This document shows, piece by piece, positions 23,221 through 34,700 of a DNA stretch of 64,000 nt. Positions within the stretch are counted from its first letter, which is position 1. Each line of letters opens with the position of its first letter. The stretch spans positions 22,284,001 through 22,348,000 of the forward strand of contig NC_092671.1 of NCBI RefSeq assembly GCF_964355755.1, given 5' to 3'. The DNA comes from Antedon mediterranea. Taxonomy: Eukaryota > Echinodermata > Crinoidea > Comatulida > Antedonidae. The translations under genes were made by a program, and so were the position numbers. Below the pieces are notes generated by a model, which did not search any database, had not been told where the DNA came from, and saw nothing but the letters and a program-made list of their open reading frames with translations.

Positions 23221-25371
23221 AGTGGGAAAGCCACTTCGCGTTTTGACCGTTAAATCGTGTAAAATCGACTTACTTCCGCATTGACGATTTTGAAGCGCCA
23301 CCTATCGTTGAAAACTGAAACCACGATTTTTCGTCGCCTAGCAAATAAGTGCTGTTTTATTTTAAGCTCTCATGAATATTTAAGAACCGCCCAACATTAC
23401 CTATTATGGTAAAAGCATTTCCTAATAAGTATAATTGAATAACCGATCGGTTTCTTTCAAAGAAACCGAAGCTAATACAATACATTCGGCGACTGAAGTC
23501 GGGACTCGTGAAATTTATAAATGTGGTACGATTTGACTACTGTTTTGTTGTCCATTTTCTGAATAGTCGGAGGTGCATCCCAACAAATTAAAACAATTAT
23601 AATCAATTGTTTTATCAAGAATAATATTAGTTTAATCGAGTATGATATATTTCTATCCTGTTCAAAATTTGTTGGTGTATTCTCAGGCCTCGAAAGGTAG
23701 GTACATTTTCTAGCTGTGAGCGTGGTTTCGGCAACGCGAGACACGTGTGTCAGTATAGGCGATAGCGAGACGTGTGTTGATGCTGATCCGATAGTCGTTA
23801 AGTTGTACTGATTACGAGTATCATTGGTCCTGGCCGGCCTAGCCTGGTGATCTGATCCCCCCAAAAAAATACTTTTTTTCAATCAGTATTAATATATTAT
23901 TTGATTTATTAGGCTCAATAGATGCCTAGCTAGGCAACTAGTAGGCCTAGGCCTAGATTATAAATAATAATAGTAAATACTGTAATTTAATTAATAAAAT
24001 ACAGCTTCCATTTGCCTTACTTTTATGTCATCATATAATATTATAATTATATATACAACCAGACATTAACATTTTTTAAAATAATATTTATTATTTTTTC
24101 TGACACTTTCAGGAATAGTTGATGATGCAGAGTTCTTTTTCTTTGTGACTTCAAACTGAGAGTGAAGTGGATAAAAAGATGACACCGGTACCTACCGACA
24201 TTGTCATACCCAAACTATAATTTAATTATTTAAAACAAAATGTTGAATTACAAAAATGTATGTTGCAGAGGATTTAGATGAATATTACAATACAAATATT
24301 TATGTTGAATGCAAACGTACTACACTATACTCTGTAAATTATGTTATTGTCATGTGGTAGACCTTAAAAATTGAATATTTATTGTATGTTAGGCCTATTT
24401 TATATTTTATTATTATTAATACTGTATTAGTTTAATATTTATACTACAATGTATTAATTTATATTATACAGTACTAGTTTGTACATGTTTTTACCCAAAA
24501 AAAAATGAATAAATAATTTGTTATTCAATCTAATTGCTTGTTTGTTCATCAATAACAAAACAATTGTAAGCAAGTATATAACAGTTCTTGTTAGCCGCTT
24601 ATTTCAGGTCATATTATTAATATTAGCTAGGCCCGACGCGCCCGATCACAACGTCACTAAGTGACTTTTCGCCCCTGGAACAATCACTCGCTAATAGGGC
24701 TAGGCCTCGGACTCGTATAAAAGCTATTATAATAGTTATGATAAATATTCCTCAACTAAAATGTATACTGTGATAAATAAACAAGTAATAATATACGTTG
24801 TATTGGAATGTATTTATTTATATGAATTCTTATACGCGGACAATTATAAACATCGCGTATATCGTTCGCTATAAATAAATTCATAAACACGATGACGATG
24901 AGTTTACAAAATGGCGGTTTCGCTAGTTTTCGATGGAACAAATAGTGGTACCTTTAGTTTGAATAGTCGGAGCTGCATCCCAACCACCGAATTTTGTATC
25001 TTAATATCGTATTCTGTAGATTATTAATTTTTCTAACAGGGATTTTAAATTCAGGACTGTTCAATTTTTCTAAAAAACATTTTATTTTAATGATTTTCTA
25101 GGGTACAATTTCGGAAAAAAGACATTGGTTGATTTTGCCGTTAAATTACAGATTATCGTTTTGTTCAAATACATTTAATTTTACATGACAATATATTAAA
25201 ACCATTTATGAATTTATTTCACTAACAATATTTTTCCGATAATCAACTAAATTTACAAATATTGTGTTTTTCCAACACCCTAAAATTTAGCAATTTTCAA
25301 CTAAATTAGAAAAGTAGGGCGCCCTCTCCGAGTCGAAATTTGACACGATTTGTCGAATGGCTGTCCCACTG
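23221..25371 (+). mobile_element. CAGTGGGA-ended transposon, copy 2 (right arm of the giant inverted repeat)
   Basis: Starts CAGTGGGAAAGCCACTTCGC and ends GGCTGTCCCACTG, flanked on both sides by ATAC (23217-23220 and 25372-25375), a clean 4-bp target duplication. Removing it and one ATAC restores the start of the THAP reading frame. It is 2,151 bp and matches copy 1 in inverted orientation with scattered substitutions and small indels. No recognisable transposase. Confidence 0.8.
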
Positions 25372-25693
25372 ATACGGCATTGTGTTTTGATTTAACACCA
25401 ACAAAAGTTAACTTTAACAAAAGTGCCTCAAGAGATTGATTACGTGAACAAAAGAATGCGAAATACAATAGAGAAATACAGTGTCCAACAACTCATGTGT
25501 GTAACTAACCAAGCGAAGCACCCGAGATGACGTCACGGAAATATTTCTGCATACGAACCGGAAGTAATTGAATTGCTCAAGTGGCTATTTTAAATTTGCT
25601 TTTTCGTGATAACGGCGAAATCTTAAAAGTAACGCTATGGATGAGCCGTTTTTATTAGTGTATTACTTTATATGGATTTTATTAATGTTTTAG
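25372..25693 (-). promoter_or_regulatory. 5' region of the THAP-side gene with subterminal TGACGTCA
   Basis: Unique sequence between the THAP start and the right terminal repeat. The TGACGTCA palindrome at 25528-25535 is the inverted partner of 17618-17625, about 150 bp upstream of the THAP ATG (minus sense). No TATA box can be asserted. Confidence 0.4.
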
Positions 25694-25706
25694 TGACATT
25701 TCTGCT
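25694..25706 (-). repeat. Right terminal inverted repeat
   Basis: TGACATTTCTGCT, exact complement of the left end at 17455-17467, followed by the right TTAA copy at 25707-25710. Confidence 0.9.
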
Positions 25707-25710
25707 TTAA

Positions 25711-28700
25711 CAAGTTTTTTCGAAAATCACAAAATGGTCTAAAACGTCTCCAAATGCGATTTGAAGCTATTCTAAACATTTTGGTGTTTTTATGTTAACA
25801 AGTTTTTTCGAAAATCACAAAATGGTCTAAAACGTCTCCAAATGCGATTTGAAGCTATTCTAAGCACTTTGGTGTTTTTATGTTAACAAGTTTTTTCGAA
25901 AATCACAAAATGGTCTAAAACGTCTCCAAATGCGATTTGAAGCTATTCTAAGCACTTTGGTGTTTTTATGTTAACAAGTTTTTTCGAAAATCACAAAATG
26001 GTCTAAAACGTCTCCAAATGCGATTTGAAGCTATTCTGTACACTTTGATGTTTTTATGTTAACAAGTTTTTTCGAAAATCACAAAATGGTCTAAAACGGC
26101 TCCAAATGCGATTTGAAGCTATTCTAAGCACTTTGGTGTTTTTATGTTAACAAGTTTTTTCGAAAATCACAAAATGGTCTAAAACGTCTCCAAATGCGAT
26201 TTGAAGCTATTCTGTACACTTTGATATTTTTATGTTAACAAGTTTTTTCGAAAATCACAAAATGGTCTAAAACGTCTCCAAATGCGATTTGAAGCTATTC
26301 TAAGCACTTTGGTGTTTTATGTTAACAGGTTTTTTCGAAAATCACAAAATGGTCTAAAACGTCTCCAAATGCGATTTGAAGCTATTCTGTACACTTTGAT
26401 GTTTTTATGTTAACAAGTTTTTTCGAAAATCACAAAATGGTCTAAAACGTCTCGAAATGCGATTTGAAGGTATTCTAAGCACTTTGGTGTTTTGTGTGAA
26501 AAAGTTTTGTCGAAATGCTCAAAATGGTCTAAAACGTTTTTAAATACGATATTAAGCTATATTGTGCTCTTTGATGTTTTTGTGTAAAAAGTGTTATCGA
26601 AATGCTCAAAATGGTCTAAAACGGTTTATAATGTGATTTTAAGCACTTTAATGTTTTTGTGTAACCAAGTTTCATCAAAATGCACAAAATGGTCTAAAAC
26701 GTCTCCAAATGCGATTTGAAGCTATTCTAAACACTTTGGTGTTTTTATGTTAACAAGTTTTTTCGAAAATTACAAAATGGTCTAAAACGTCTCCAAATGC
26801 GATTTGAAGCTAATCTAAGCACTTTGGTGTTTTTATGTTAACAAGTTTTTTCGAATATCACAAAATGGTCTAAAACTTCTCCAAATGCGATTTGAAGCTA
26901 TTCTAAGTACTTTGGTGTTTTTATGTTAACAAGTTTTTTCGAAAATCACAAAATGGTCTAAAACGTCTCCAAATGCGATTTGAAGGTATTCTAAGCACTT
27001 TGGTGTTTTGTGTGAAAAGTTTTGTCGAAAATCACAAAATGGTCTAAAACGTTTTTAAATACTATATTAAGCTATTCTGTACACTTTGGTGTTTTGTGTG
27101 AAAAAGTTTTGTTGAAATGCTCAAAATGGTCTAAAACGTTTTTAAATACGATATTAAGCTATTTTGTGCTCTTTGATGTTTTTGTGTGAAAAGTGTTTTC
27201 AAAATGCTCAAAATGGTCTAAAACGGTTTATAATGTGATTTTAACCACTTTGATGTTTTTGTGTAACCAAGTTTTTTCGAAAATCACAAATTGGTCTAAA
27301 ATGTCTCCAAATGCGATTTGAAGCTATTCTTAGCACTTTGATGTTTTTATGTTAACAAGTTTTTTCGAAAATCACAAAATGGTCTAAAACGTTTCCAAAT
27401 GCGATTTGAAGCTATTCTAAACACTTTGGTGTTTTGTGTAAAAAGTGTTATCGATATGCTAAAAATGGTCTAAAACGGTTTATAATGTGATTTTAAGCAC
27501 TTTGATGTTTTTGCGTAACCAAGTTTCATCGAAATGCACAAAATGGTCTAAAACGTCTGAAAATGCGATTTGAAGCTATTCTAATCACTTTGGTGTTTTT
27601 ATGTTAACTAGTTTTTTCGAAAATCACAAAATGGTCTAAAACGTCTCCAAATGCGATTTGAAGCTATTCTAATCACTTTGGTGTTTTTGTGTTAACAAGT
27701 TTTTTCGAAAATCACGAAATGGTCCAAAACGTCTCCAAATGCGATTTGAAGCTATTCTAAACATTTTGGTGTTTTTATGTTAACAAGTTTTTTCGAAAAT
27801 CACAAAATGGTTTAAAACGTCTCCAAATGCGATTTGAAGCTATTCTAAACATTTTGGTGTTTTTATGTTAACAAGTTTTTTCGAAAATCACAAAATGGTT
27901 TAAAACGTCTCCAAATGCGATTTGAAGCTATTCTAAGCACTTTGGTGTTTTTATGTTAACAAGTTTTTTCGAAAATCACAAAATGGTCTAAAACGTCTCC
28001 CAATGCGATTTGAAGCTATTCTAAGCACTTTGGTGTTTTTATGTTAACAAGTTTTTTCGAAAATCACAAAATTGTCTAAAACGTCTCCAAATGCGATTTG
28101 AAGCTATTCTGTAAACTTTGATGTTTTTATGTTAACAAGTTTTTTCGAAAATCACAAAATGGTCTAAAACGTCTCCAAATGCGATTTGAAGCTATTCTAA
28201 GAACTTTGGTGTTTTTATGTTAACAAGTTTTTTTGAAAATTACAAAATGGTCTAAAATGTCTCCAAATGCGATTTGAAGCTATTCTAAGCACTTTGGTGT
28301 TTTTATGTTAACAAGTTTTTTCGAAAATCACAAAATGGTCTAAAACGTTTCCAAATGCGATTTGAAGCTATTCTAAACACTTTGGTGTTTTGTGTAAAAA
28401 GTGTTATCGATATGCTAAAAATGGTCTAAAACGGTTTATAATGTGATTTTAAGCACTTTGATGTTTTTGCGTAACCAAGTTTCATCGAAATGCACAAAAT
28501 GGTCTAAAACGTCTGAAAATGCGATTTGAAGCTATTCTAATCACTTTGGTGTTTTTATGTTAACAAGTTTTTTCGAAAATCACAAAATGGTCTAAAACGT
28601 CTCCAAATGCGATTTGAAGCTATTCTAATCACTTTGGTGTTTTTGTGTTAACAAGTTTTTTCGAAAATCACAAAATGGTCTAAAACGTCTCCAAATGCGA

Positions 28701-31700
28701 TTTGAAGCTATTCTAAACATTTTGGTGTTTTTATGTTAACAAGTTTTTTCGAAAATCACAAAATGGTTTAAAACGTCTCCAAATGCGATTTGAAGCTATT
28801 CTAAACATTTTGGTGTTTTTATGTTAACAAGTTTTTTCGAAAATCACAAAATGGTTTAAAACGTCTCCAAATGCGATTTGAAGCTATTCTAAGCACTTTG
28901 GTGTTTTTATGTTAACAAGTTTTTTCGAAAATCACAAAATGGTCTAAAACGTCTCCCAATGCGATTTGAAGCTATTCTAAGCACTTTGGTGTTTTTATGT
29001 TAACAAGTTTTTTCGAAAATCACAAAATTGTCTAAAACGTCTCCAAATGCGATTTGAAGCTATTCTGTAAACTTTGATGTTTTTATGTTAACAAGTTTTT
29101 TCGAAAATCACAAAATGGTCTAAAACGTCTCCAAATGCGATTTGAAGGTATTCTAAGCACTTTGGTGTTTTGTGTGAAAAAGTTTTGTCGAAATGCTCAA
29201 AATGGTCTAAAACGTTTTTAAATAGGATATTAAGCTATATTGTGCTCTTTGATGTTTTTGTGTGAAAAGTGTTATCGAAATGCTCAAATGGTCTAAAACG
29301 GTTTATAATGTGATTTTAAGCACTTTGATGTTTTTGTGTAACCAAGTTTCATCGAAAATCACAAAATGGTCTAAAACGTCTCCAAATGCGATTTGAAGCT
29401 ATTCTAAGCACTTTGGTGTTTTTATGTTAACAAGTTTTTTCGAAAATCCCAAAATGGTCTAAAACGTCTCCAAATGCGATTTGAAGCTTTTCTAAACACT
29501 TTGGTGTTTTTGTGTTAACAAGTTTTTTCGAAAATCACAAAATGGTCTAAAACGTCTCCAAATGCGATTTGAAGCTATTTTAAGAACTTTGGTGTTTTTA
29601 TGTTAACAAGTTTTTTCGAAAATCACAAAATGGTCTAAAACGTCTCCAAATGCGATTTGAAGCTATTCTAAGTACTTTGGTGTTTTTATGTTAACAAGTT
29701 TTTTCGAAAATCACAAAATGGTCTAAAACGTCTCAAAATGCGATTTGAAGCTATTCTGTACACTTTGGTGTTTTGTGTGAAAAAGTTTTGTCGAAATGTT
29801 CAAAATGGTTTAAAACGTTTTTAAATACGATATTAAGCTATTTTGTGCTCTTTGATGTTTTTGTGTGAAAAGTGTTATCGAAATGCTCAAAATGGTCTAA
29901 AACGGTTTATAATGTGATTTTAACCACTTTGATGTTTTTGTGTAACCAAGTTTTTTCGAAAATCACAAATTGGTCTAAAACGTCTCCAAATGCGATTTGA
30001 AGCTATTCTAAGCACTTTGGTGTTTTTATGTTAACAAGTTTTTTCGAAAATCACAAAATGGTCTAAAACGTCTCCAAATGCGATTTGAAGCTATTCTAAG
30101 CACTTTGGTGTTTTTATGTTAACAAGTTTTTTCGAAAATCACAAAATGGTCTAAAACGTCTCCAAATGCGATTTTAAGCTATTCTAAACACTTTGGTGTT
30201 TTTATGTTAACAAGTTTTTTCGAAAATCACAAAATGGTCTAAAACGACTCCAAATGCGATTTGAAGCTATTCTGTACACTTTGATGTTTTTATGTTAAAA
30301 AGTTTTTTTCGAAAATCACAAAATGGTCTAAAACGTCTCCAAATGCGATTTGAAGCTATTCTAAGCACTTTGATGTTTTTGTGTGAAAAGTGTTATCGAA
30401 ATGCTCAAAATGGTCTAAAACGGTTTTATATTGTGATTTTAAGCACTTTGATGTTTTTGTGTAACCAAGTTTTTTCGAAAATCACAAATTGGTCTAAAAT
30501 GTCTCCAAATGCGATTGGAAGCTATTCTTAGCACTTTGATGTTTTTATGTTAACAAGTTTTTTCGAAAATCACAAAATGGTCTAAAACGTCTCCAAATCC
30601 GATTTGAAGGTATTCTAAGCACTTTGGTGTTTTTATGTTAACAAGTTTTTTCGAAAATCACAAAATGGTCTAAATTGTCTCCATATGCGATTTGAAGCTA
30701 TTCTTAGCAGTTTGGTGTTTTTATGTTAAAAAGTTTTTTTCGAAAATCACAAAATGGTCTAAAACGTCTCCAAATGCGATTTGAAGCTATTCTAAGCACT
30801 TTGATGTTTTTGTGTGAAAAGTGTTATCGAAATGCTCAAAATGGTCTAAAACGGTTTATAATGTGATTTTAACCACTTTGATGTTTTTGTGTAACCAAGT
30901 TTTTTCGAAAATCACTAATTGGTCTAAAATGTCTCCAAATGCGATTTGAAGCTATTCTTAGCACTTTGATGTTTTTATGTTAACAAGTTTTTTCGAAAAT
31001 CACAAAATGGTCTAAAACGTCTCCAAATGCGGTTTGAAGCTATTCTAAGCACTTTGGTGTTTTGTGTGAAAAAGTTTTGTCGAAATGCTCAAAATGGTCT
31101 AAAACGTTTTTAAATACGATATTAAGCTATATTGTGCTCTTTGATGTTTTTGTGTGAAAAGTGTTATCGATATGCTCAAAATGGTCTAAAACGGTTTATA
31201 ATGTGATTTTAAGCACTTTGATGTTTTTGCGTAACCAAGTTTCATCGAAATGCACAAAATGGTCTAAAACGTCTCCAAATGCGATTTGAAGCTGTTCTAA
31301 TCACTTTGGTGTTTTTGTGTTAACAAGTTTTTTCGAAAATCACAAAATGGTCTAAAACGTCTCCAAATGCGATTTGAAGCTATTCTAAACATTTTGGTGT
31401 TTTTATGTTAACAAGTTTTTTCGAAAATCACAAAATGGTCTAAAACGTCTCCAAATGCGATTTGAAGCTATTCTAAGCACTTTGGTGTTTTTATGTTAAC
31501 AAGTTTTTTCGAAAATCACAAAATGGTCTAAAACGTCTCCTAATGCGATTTGAAGCTATTCTAAGCACTTTGGTGTTTTTATGTTAACAAGTTTTTTCGA
31601 AAATCACAAAATGGTCTAAAACGTCTCCAAATGCGATTTGAAGCTATTCTAAACATGTTGGTGTTTTTATGTTAACAAGTTTTTTCGAAAATCACAAAAT

Positions 31701-34700
31701 GGTCTAAAACGTCTCCAAATGCGATTTGAAGCTATTTTAAGCACTTTGGTGTTTTTATGTTAACAAGTTTTTTCGAAAATCACAAAATGGTCTAAAACGT
31801 CTCCTAATGCGATTTGAAGCTATTCTAAGCACTTTGGTGTTTTTATGTTAACAAGTTTTTTCGAAAATCACAAAATGGTCTAAAACGTCTCCAAATGCGA
31901 TTTGAAGCTATTCTGTACACTTTGATGTTTTTTTGTAACCAAGTTTCATCGAAATGCACAAAATGGTCTAAAACGTCTCCAAATGCGATTTGAAGCTATT
32001 CTAAGAACTTTGGTGTTTTTATGTTAACAAGTTTTTTTGAAAATTACAAAATGGTCTAAAACGTCTCCAAATGCGATTTGAAGCTATTCTAAGCACTTTG
32101 GTGTTTTTATGTTAACAAGTTTTTTCGAAAATCCCAAAATGGTCTAAAACGTCTCCAAATGCGATTTGAAGCTTTTCTAAACACTTTGGTGTTTTTGTGT
32201 TAACAAGTTTTTTCGAAAATCACAAAATGGTCTAAAACGTCTCCAAATGCGATTTGAAGCTATTTTAAGAACTTTGGTGTTTTTATGTTAACAAGTTTTT
32301 TCGAAAATCACAAAATGGTCTAAAACGTCTCCAAATGCGATTTGAAGCTATTTTAAGTACTTTGGTGTTTTTATGTTAACAAGTTTTTTCGAAAATCACA
32401 AAATGGTCTAAAACGTCTCAAAATGCGATTTGAAGCTATTCTGTACACTTTGGTGTTTTGTGTGAAAAAGTTTTGTCGAAATGTTCAAAATGGTTTAAAA
32501 CGTTTTTAAATACGATATTAAGCTATTTTGTGCTCTTTGATGTTTTTGTGTGAAAAGTGTTATCGAAATGCTCAAAATGGTCTAAAACGGTTTATAATGT
32601 GATTTTAACCACATTGATGTTTTTGTGTAACCAAGTTTTTTCGAAAATCACAAATTGGTCTAAAACGTCTCCAAATGCGATTTGAAGCTATTCTAAGCAC
32701 TTTGGTGTTTTTATGTTAACAAGTTTTTTCGAAAATCACAAAATGGCCTAAAACGTCTCCAAATGCGATTTGAAGCTATTCTAAGCACTTTGGTGTTTTT
32801 ATGTTAACAAGTTTTTTCGAAAATCACAAAATGGTCTAAAACGTCTCCAAATGCGATTTTAAGCTATTCTAAACACTTTGGTGTTTTTATGTTAACAAGT
32901 TTTTTCGAAAATCACAAAATGGTCTAAAACGTCTCCAAATGCGATTTGAAGCTATTCTGTACACTTTGATGTTTTTATGTTAAAAAGTTTTTTTCGAAAA
33001 TCACAAAATGGTCTAAAACGTCTCCAAATGCGATTTGAAGCTATTCTAAGCACTTTAATGTTTTTGTGTGAAAAGTGTTATCGAAATACTCAAAATGGTC
33101 TAAAACGGTTTTATATTGTGATTTTAAGCACTTTGATGTTTTTGTGTAACCAAGTTTTTTCGAAAATCACAAATTGGTCTAAAATGTCTCCAAATGCGAT
33201 TGATAGCTATTCTTAGCACTTTGATGTTTTTATGTTAACAAGTTTTTTCGAAAATCACAAAATGGTCTAAATTGTCTCCATATGCGATTTGAAGCTATTC
33301 TTAGCAGTTTGGTGTTTTTATGTTAAAAAGTTTTTTTCGAAAATCACAAAATGGTCTAAAACGTCTCCAAATGCGATTTGAAGCTATTCTAAGCACTTTG
33401 ATGTTTTTGTGTGAAAAGTGTTATCGAAATGCTCAAAATGGTCTAAAACGGTTTATAATGTGATTTTAACCACTTTGATGTTTTTGTGTAACCAAGTTTT
33501 TTCGAAAATCACTAATTGGTCTAAAATGTCTCCAAATGCGATTTGAAGCTATTCTTAGCACTTTGATGTTTTTATGTTAACAAGTTTTTTCGAAAATCAC
33601 AAAATGGTCTAAAACGTCTCCAAATGCGATTTGAAGCTATTCTAAGCACTTTGGTGTTTTGTGTGAAAAAGTTTTGTCGAAATGCTCAAAATGGTCTAAA
33701 ACGTTTTTAAATACGATATTAAGCTATATTGTGCTCTTTGATGTTTTTGTGTGAAAAGTGTTATCGATATGCTCAAAATGGTCTAAAACGGTTTATAATG
33801 TGATTTTAAGCACTTTGATGTTTTTGCGTAACCAAGTTTCATCGAAATGCACAAAATGGTCTAAAACGTCTCCAAATGCGATTTGAAGCTGTTCTAATCA
33901 CTTTGGTGTTTTTGTGTTAACAAGTTTTTTCGAAAATCACAAAATGGTCTAAAACGTCTCCAAATGCGATTTGAAGCTATTCTAAACATTTTGGTGTTTT
34001 TATGTTAACATGTTTTTTCGAAAATCACAAAATGGTCTAAAACGTCTCCAAATGCGATTTGAAGATATTGTGTTTTATGTTAACAAGTTTTTTCGAAAAT
34101 CACAAAATGGTCTAAAACGTCTCCTAATGCGATTTGAAGCTATTCTAAGCACTTTGGTGTTTTTATGTTAACAAGTTTTTTCGAAAATCACAAAATGGTC
34201 TAAAACGTCTCCAAATGCGATTTGAAGCTATTCTGTACACTTTGATGTTTTTATGTTAACAAGTTTTTTCGAAAATCACAAAATGGTCTAAAACGTCTCC
34301 AAATGCGATTTGAAGCTATTCTAAGCACTTTGGTGTTTTGTGTGAAAAAGTTTTGTCGAAATGCTCAAAATGGTCTAAAACGTTTTTAAATACAATATTA
34401 AGCTATATTGTGCTCTTTGATGTTTTTGTGTGAAAAGTGTTATCGAAATGCTCAACATGGTCTAAAACGGTTTATAATGTGATTTTAAGCACTTTGATGT
34501 TTTTGTGTAACCAAGTTTCATCGAAATGCACAAAATGGTCTAAAACGTCTCCAGATGCGATTTGAAGCTATTCTAAACACTTTGGTGTTTTTATGTTAAC
34601 AAGGTTTTTCGAAAATCACAAAATGGTCTAAAACGTCTCCAAATGCGATTTGAAGCTATTCTAAACATTTTGGTGTTTTTATGTTAACAAGTTTTTTCGA

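Larger units (their letters stand above)
20644..25380 (-). pseudogene. THAP-domain gene, first exon, split by two transposon copies
   Basis: Three minus-strand pieces form one exon: 25380-25372 (ATG CCG TAT), 23220-22861, and about 20664-20644. After removal of the two inserts and one target duplication each, the frame runs through. It starts MPYCAAFNCTN and shows the THAP C2CH ligands (CxxxxC, later CLEH), FFSFPK, the invariant tryptophan in KAWIHAVRR, HFQPSKF, ICLEHF and a DGAIPSKV stretch matching the AVPTIF box. It ends in a basic QKRRRRE run before donor GTAAGT. THAP domains are sequence-specific DNA-binding zinc fingers found in P-element and Kolobok transposases and in host THAP proteins. 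TAA at 23177-23175 breaks it early. The remaining transposase is not visible. Confidence 0.8.
17455..25706. mobile_element. 8.25-kb TTAA-specific DNA transposon (Kolobok-like), inactive, carrying P2X7-domain and THAP gene remains
   Basis: The ends are 13-bp perfect inverted repeats, AGCAGAAATGTCA at 17455-17467 and its complement at 25694-25706, flanked by TTAA on both sides. A second inverted pair lies inside the ends: GTGACGTCATATCGGGT near 17617 on + and GTGACGTCATCTCGGGT near 25536 on -. The interior holds two convergent genes starting close to the two ends: a P2X7-type domain gene (+) and a THAP-domain gene (-). TTAA targets are used by piggyBac and Kolobok elements; a THAP domain favours Kolobok. 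No intact transposase catalytic domain remains, so the superfamily is inferred. Later insertions (a LINE and two copies of another transposon) make up over half of its length. Confidence 0.8.

Noticed and set aside
17455-25706. piggyBac assignment for the TTAA element
   Set aside because: Ends do not resemble the usual CCC-type piggyBac termini and the visible DNA-binding domain is THAP; Kolobok-like is the better but unproven fit.
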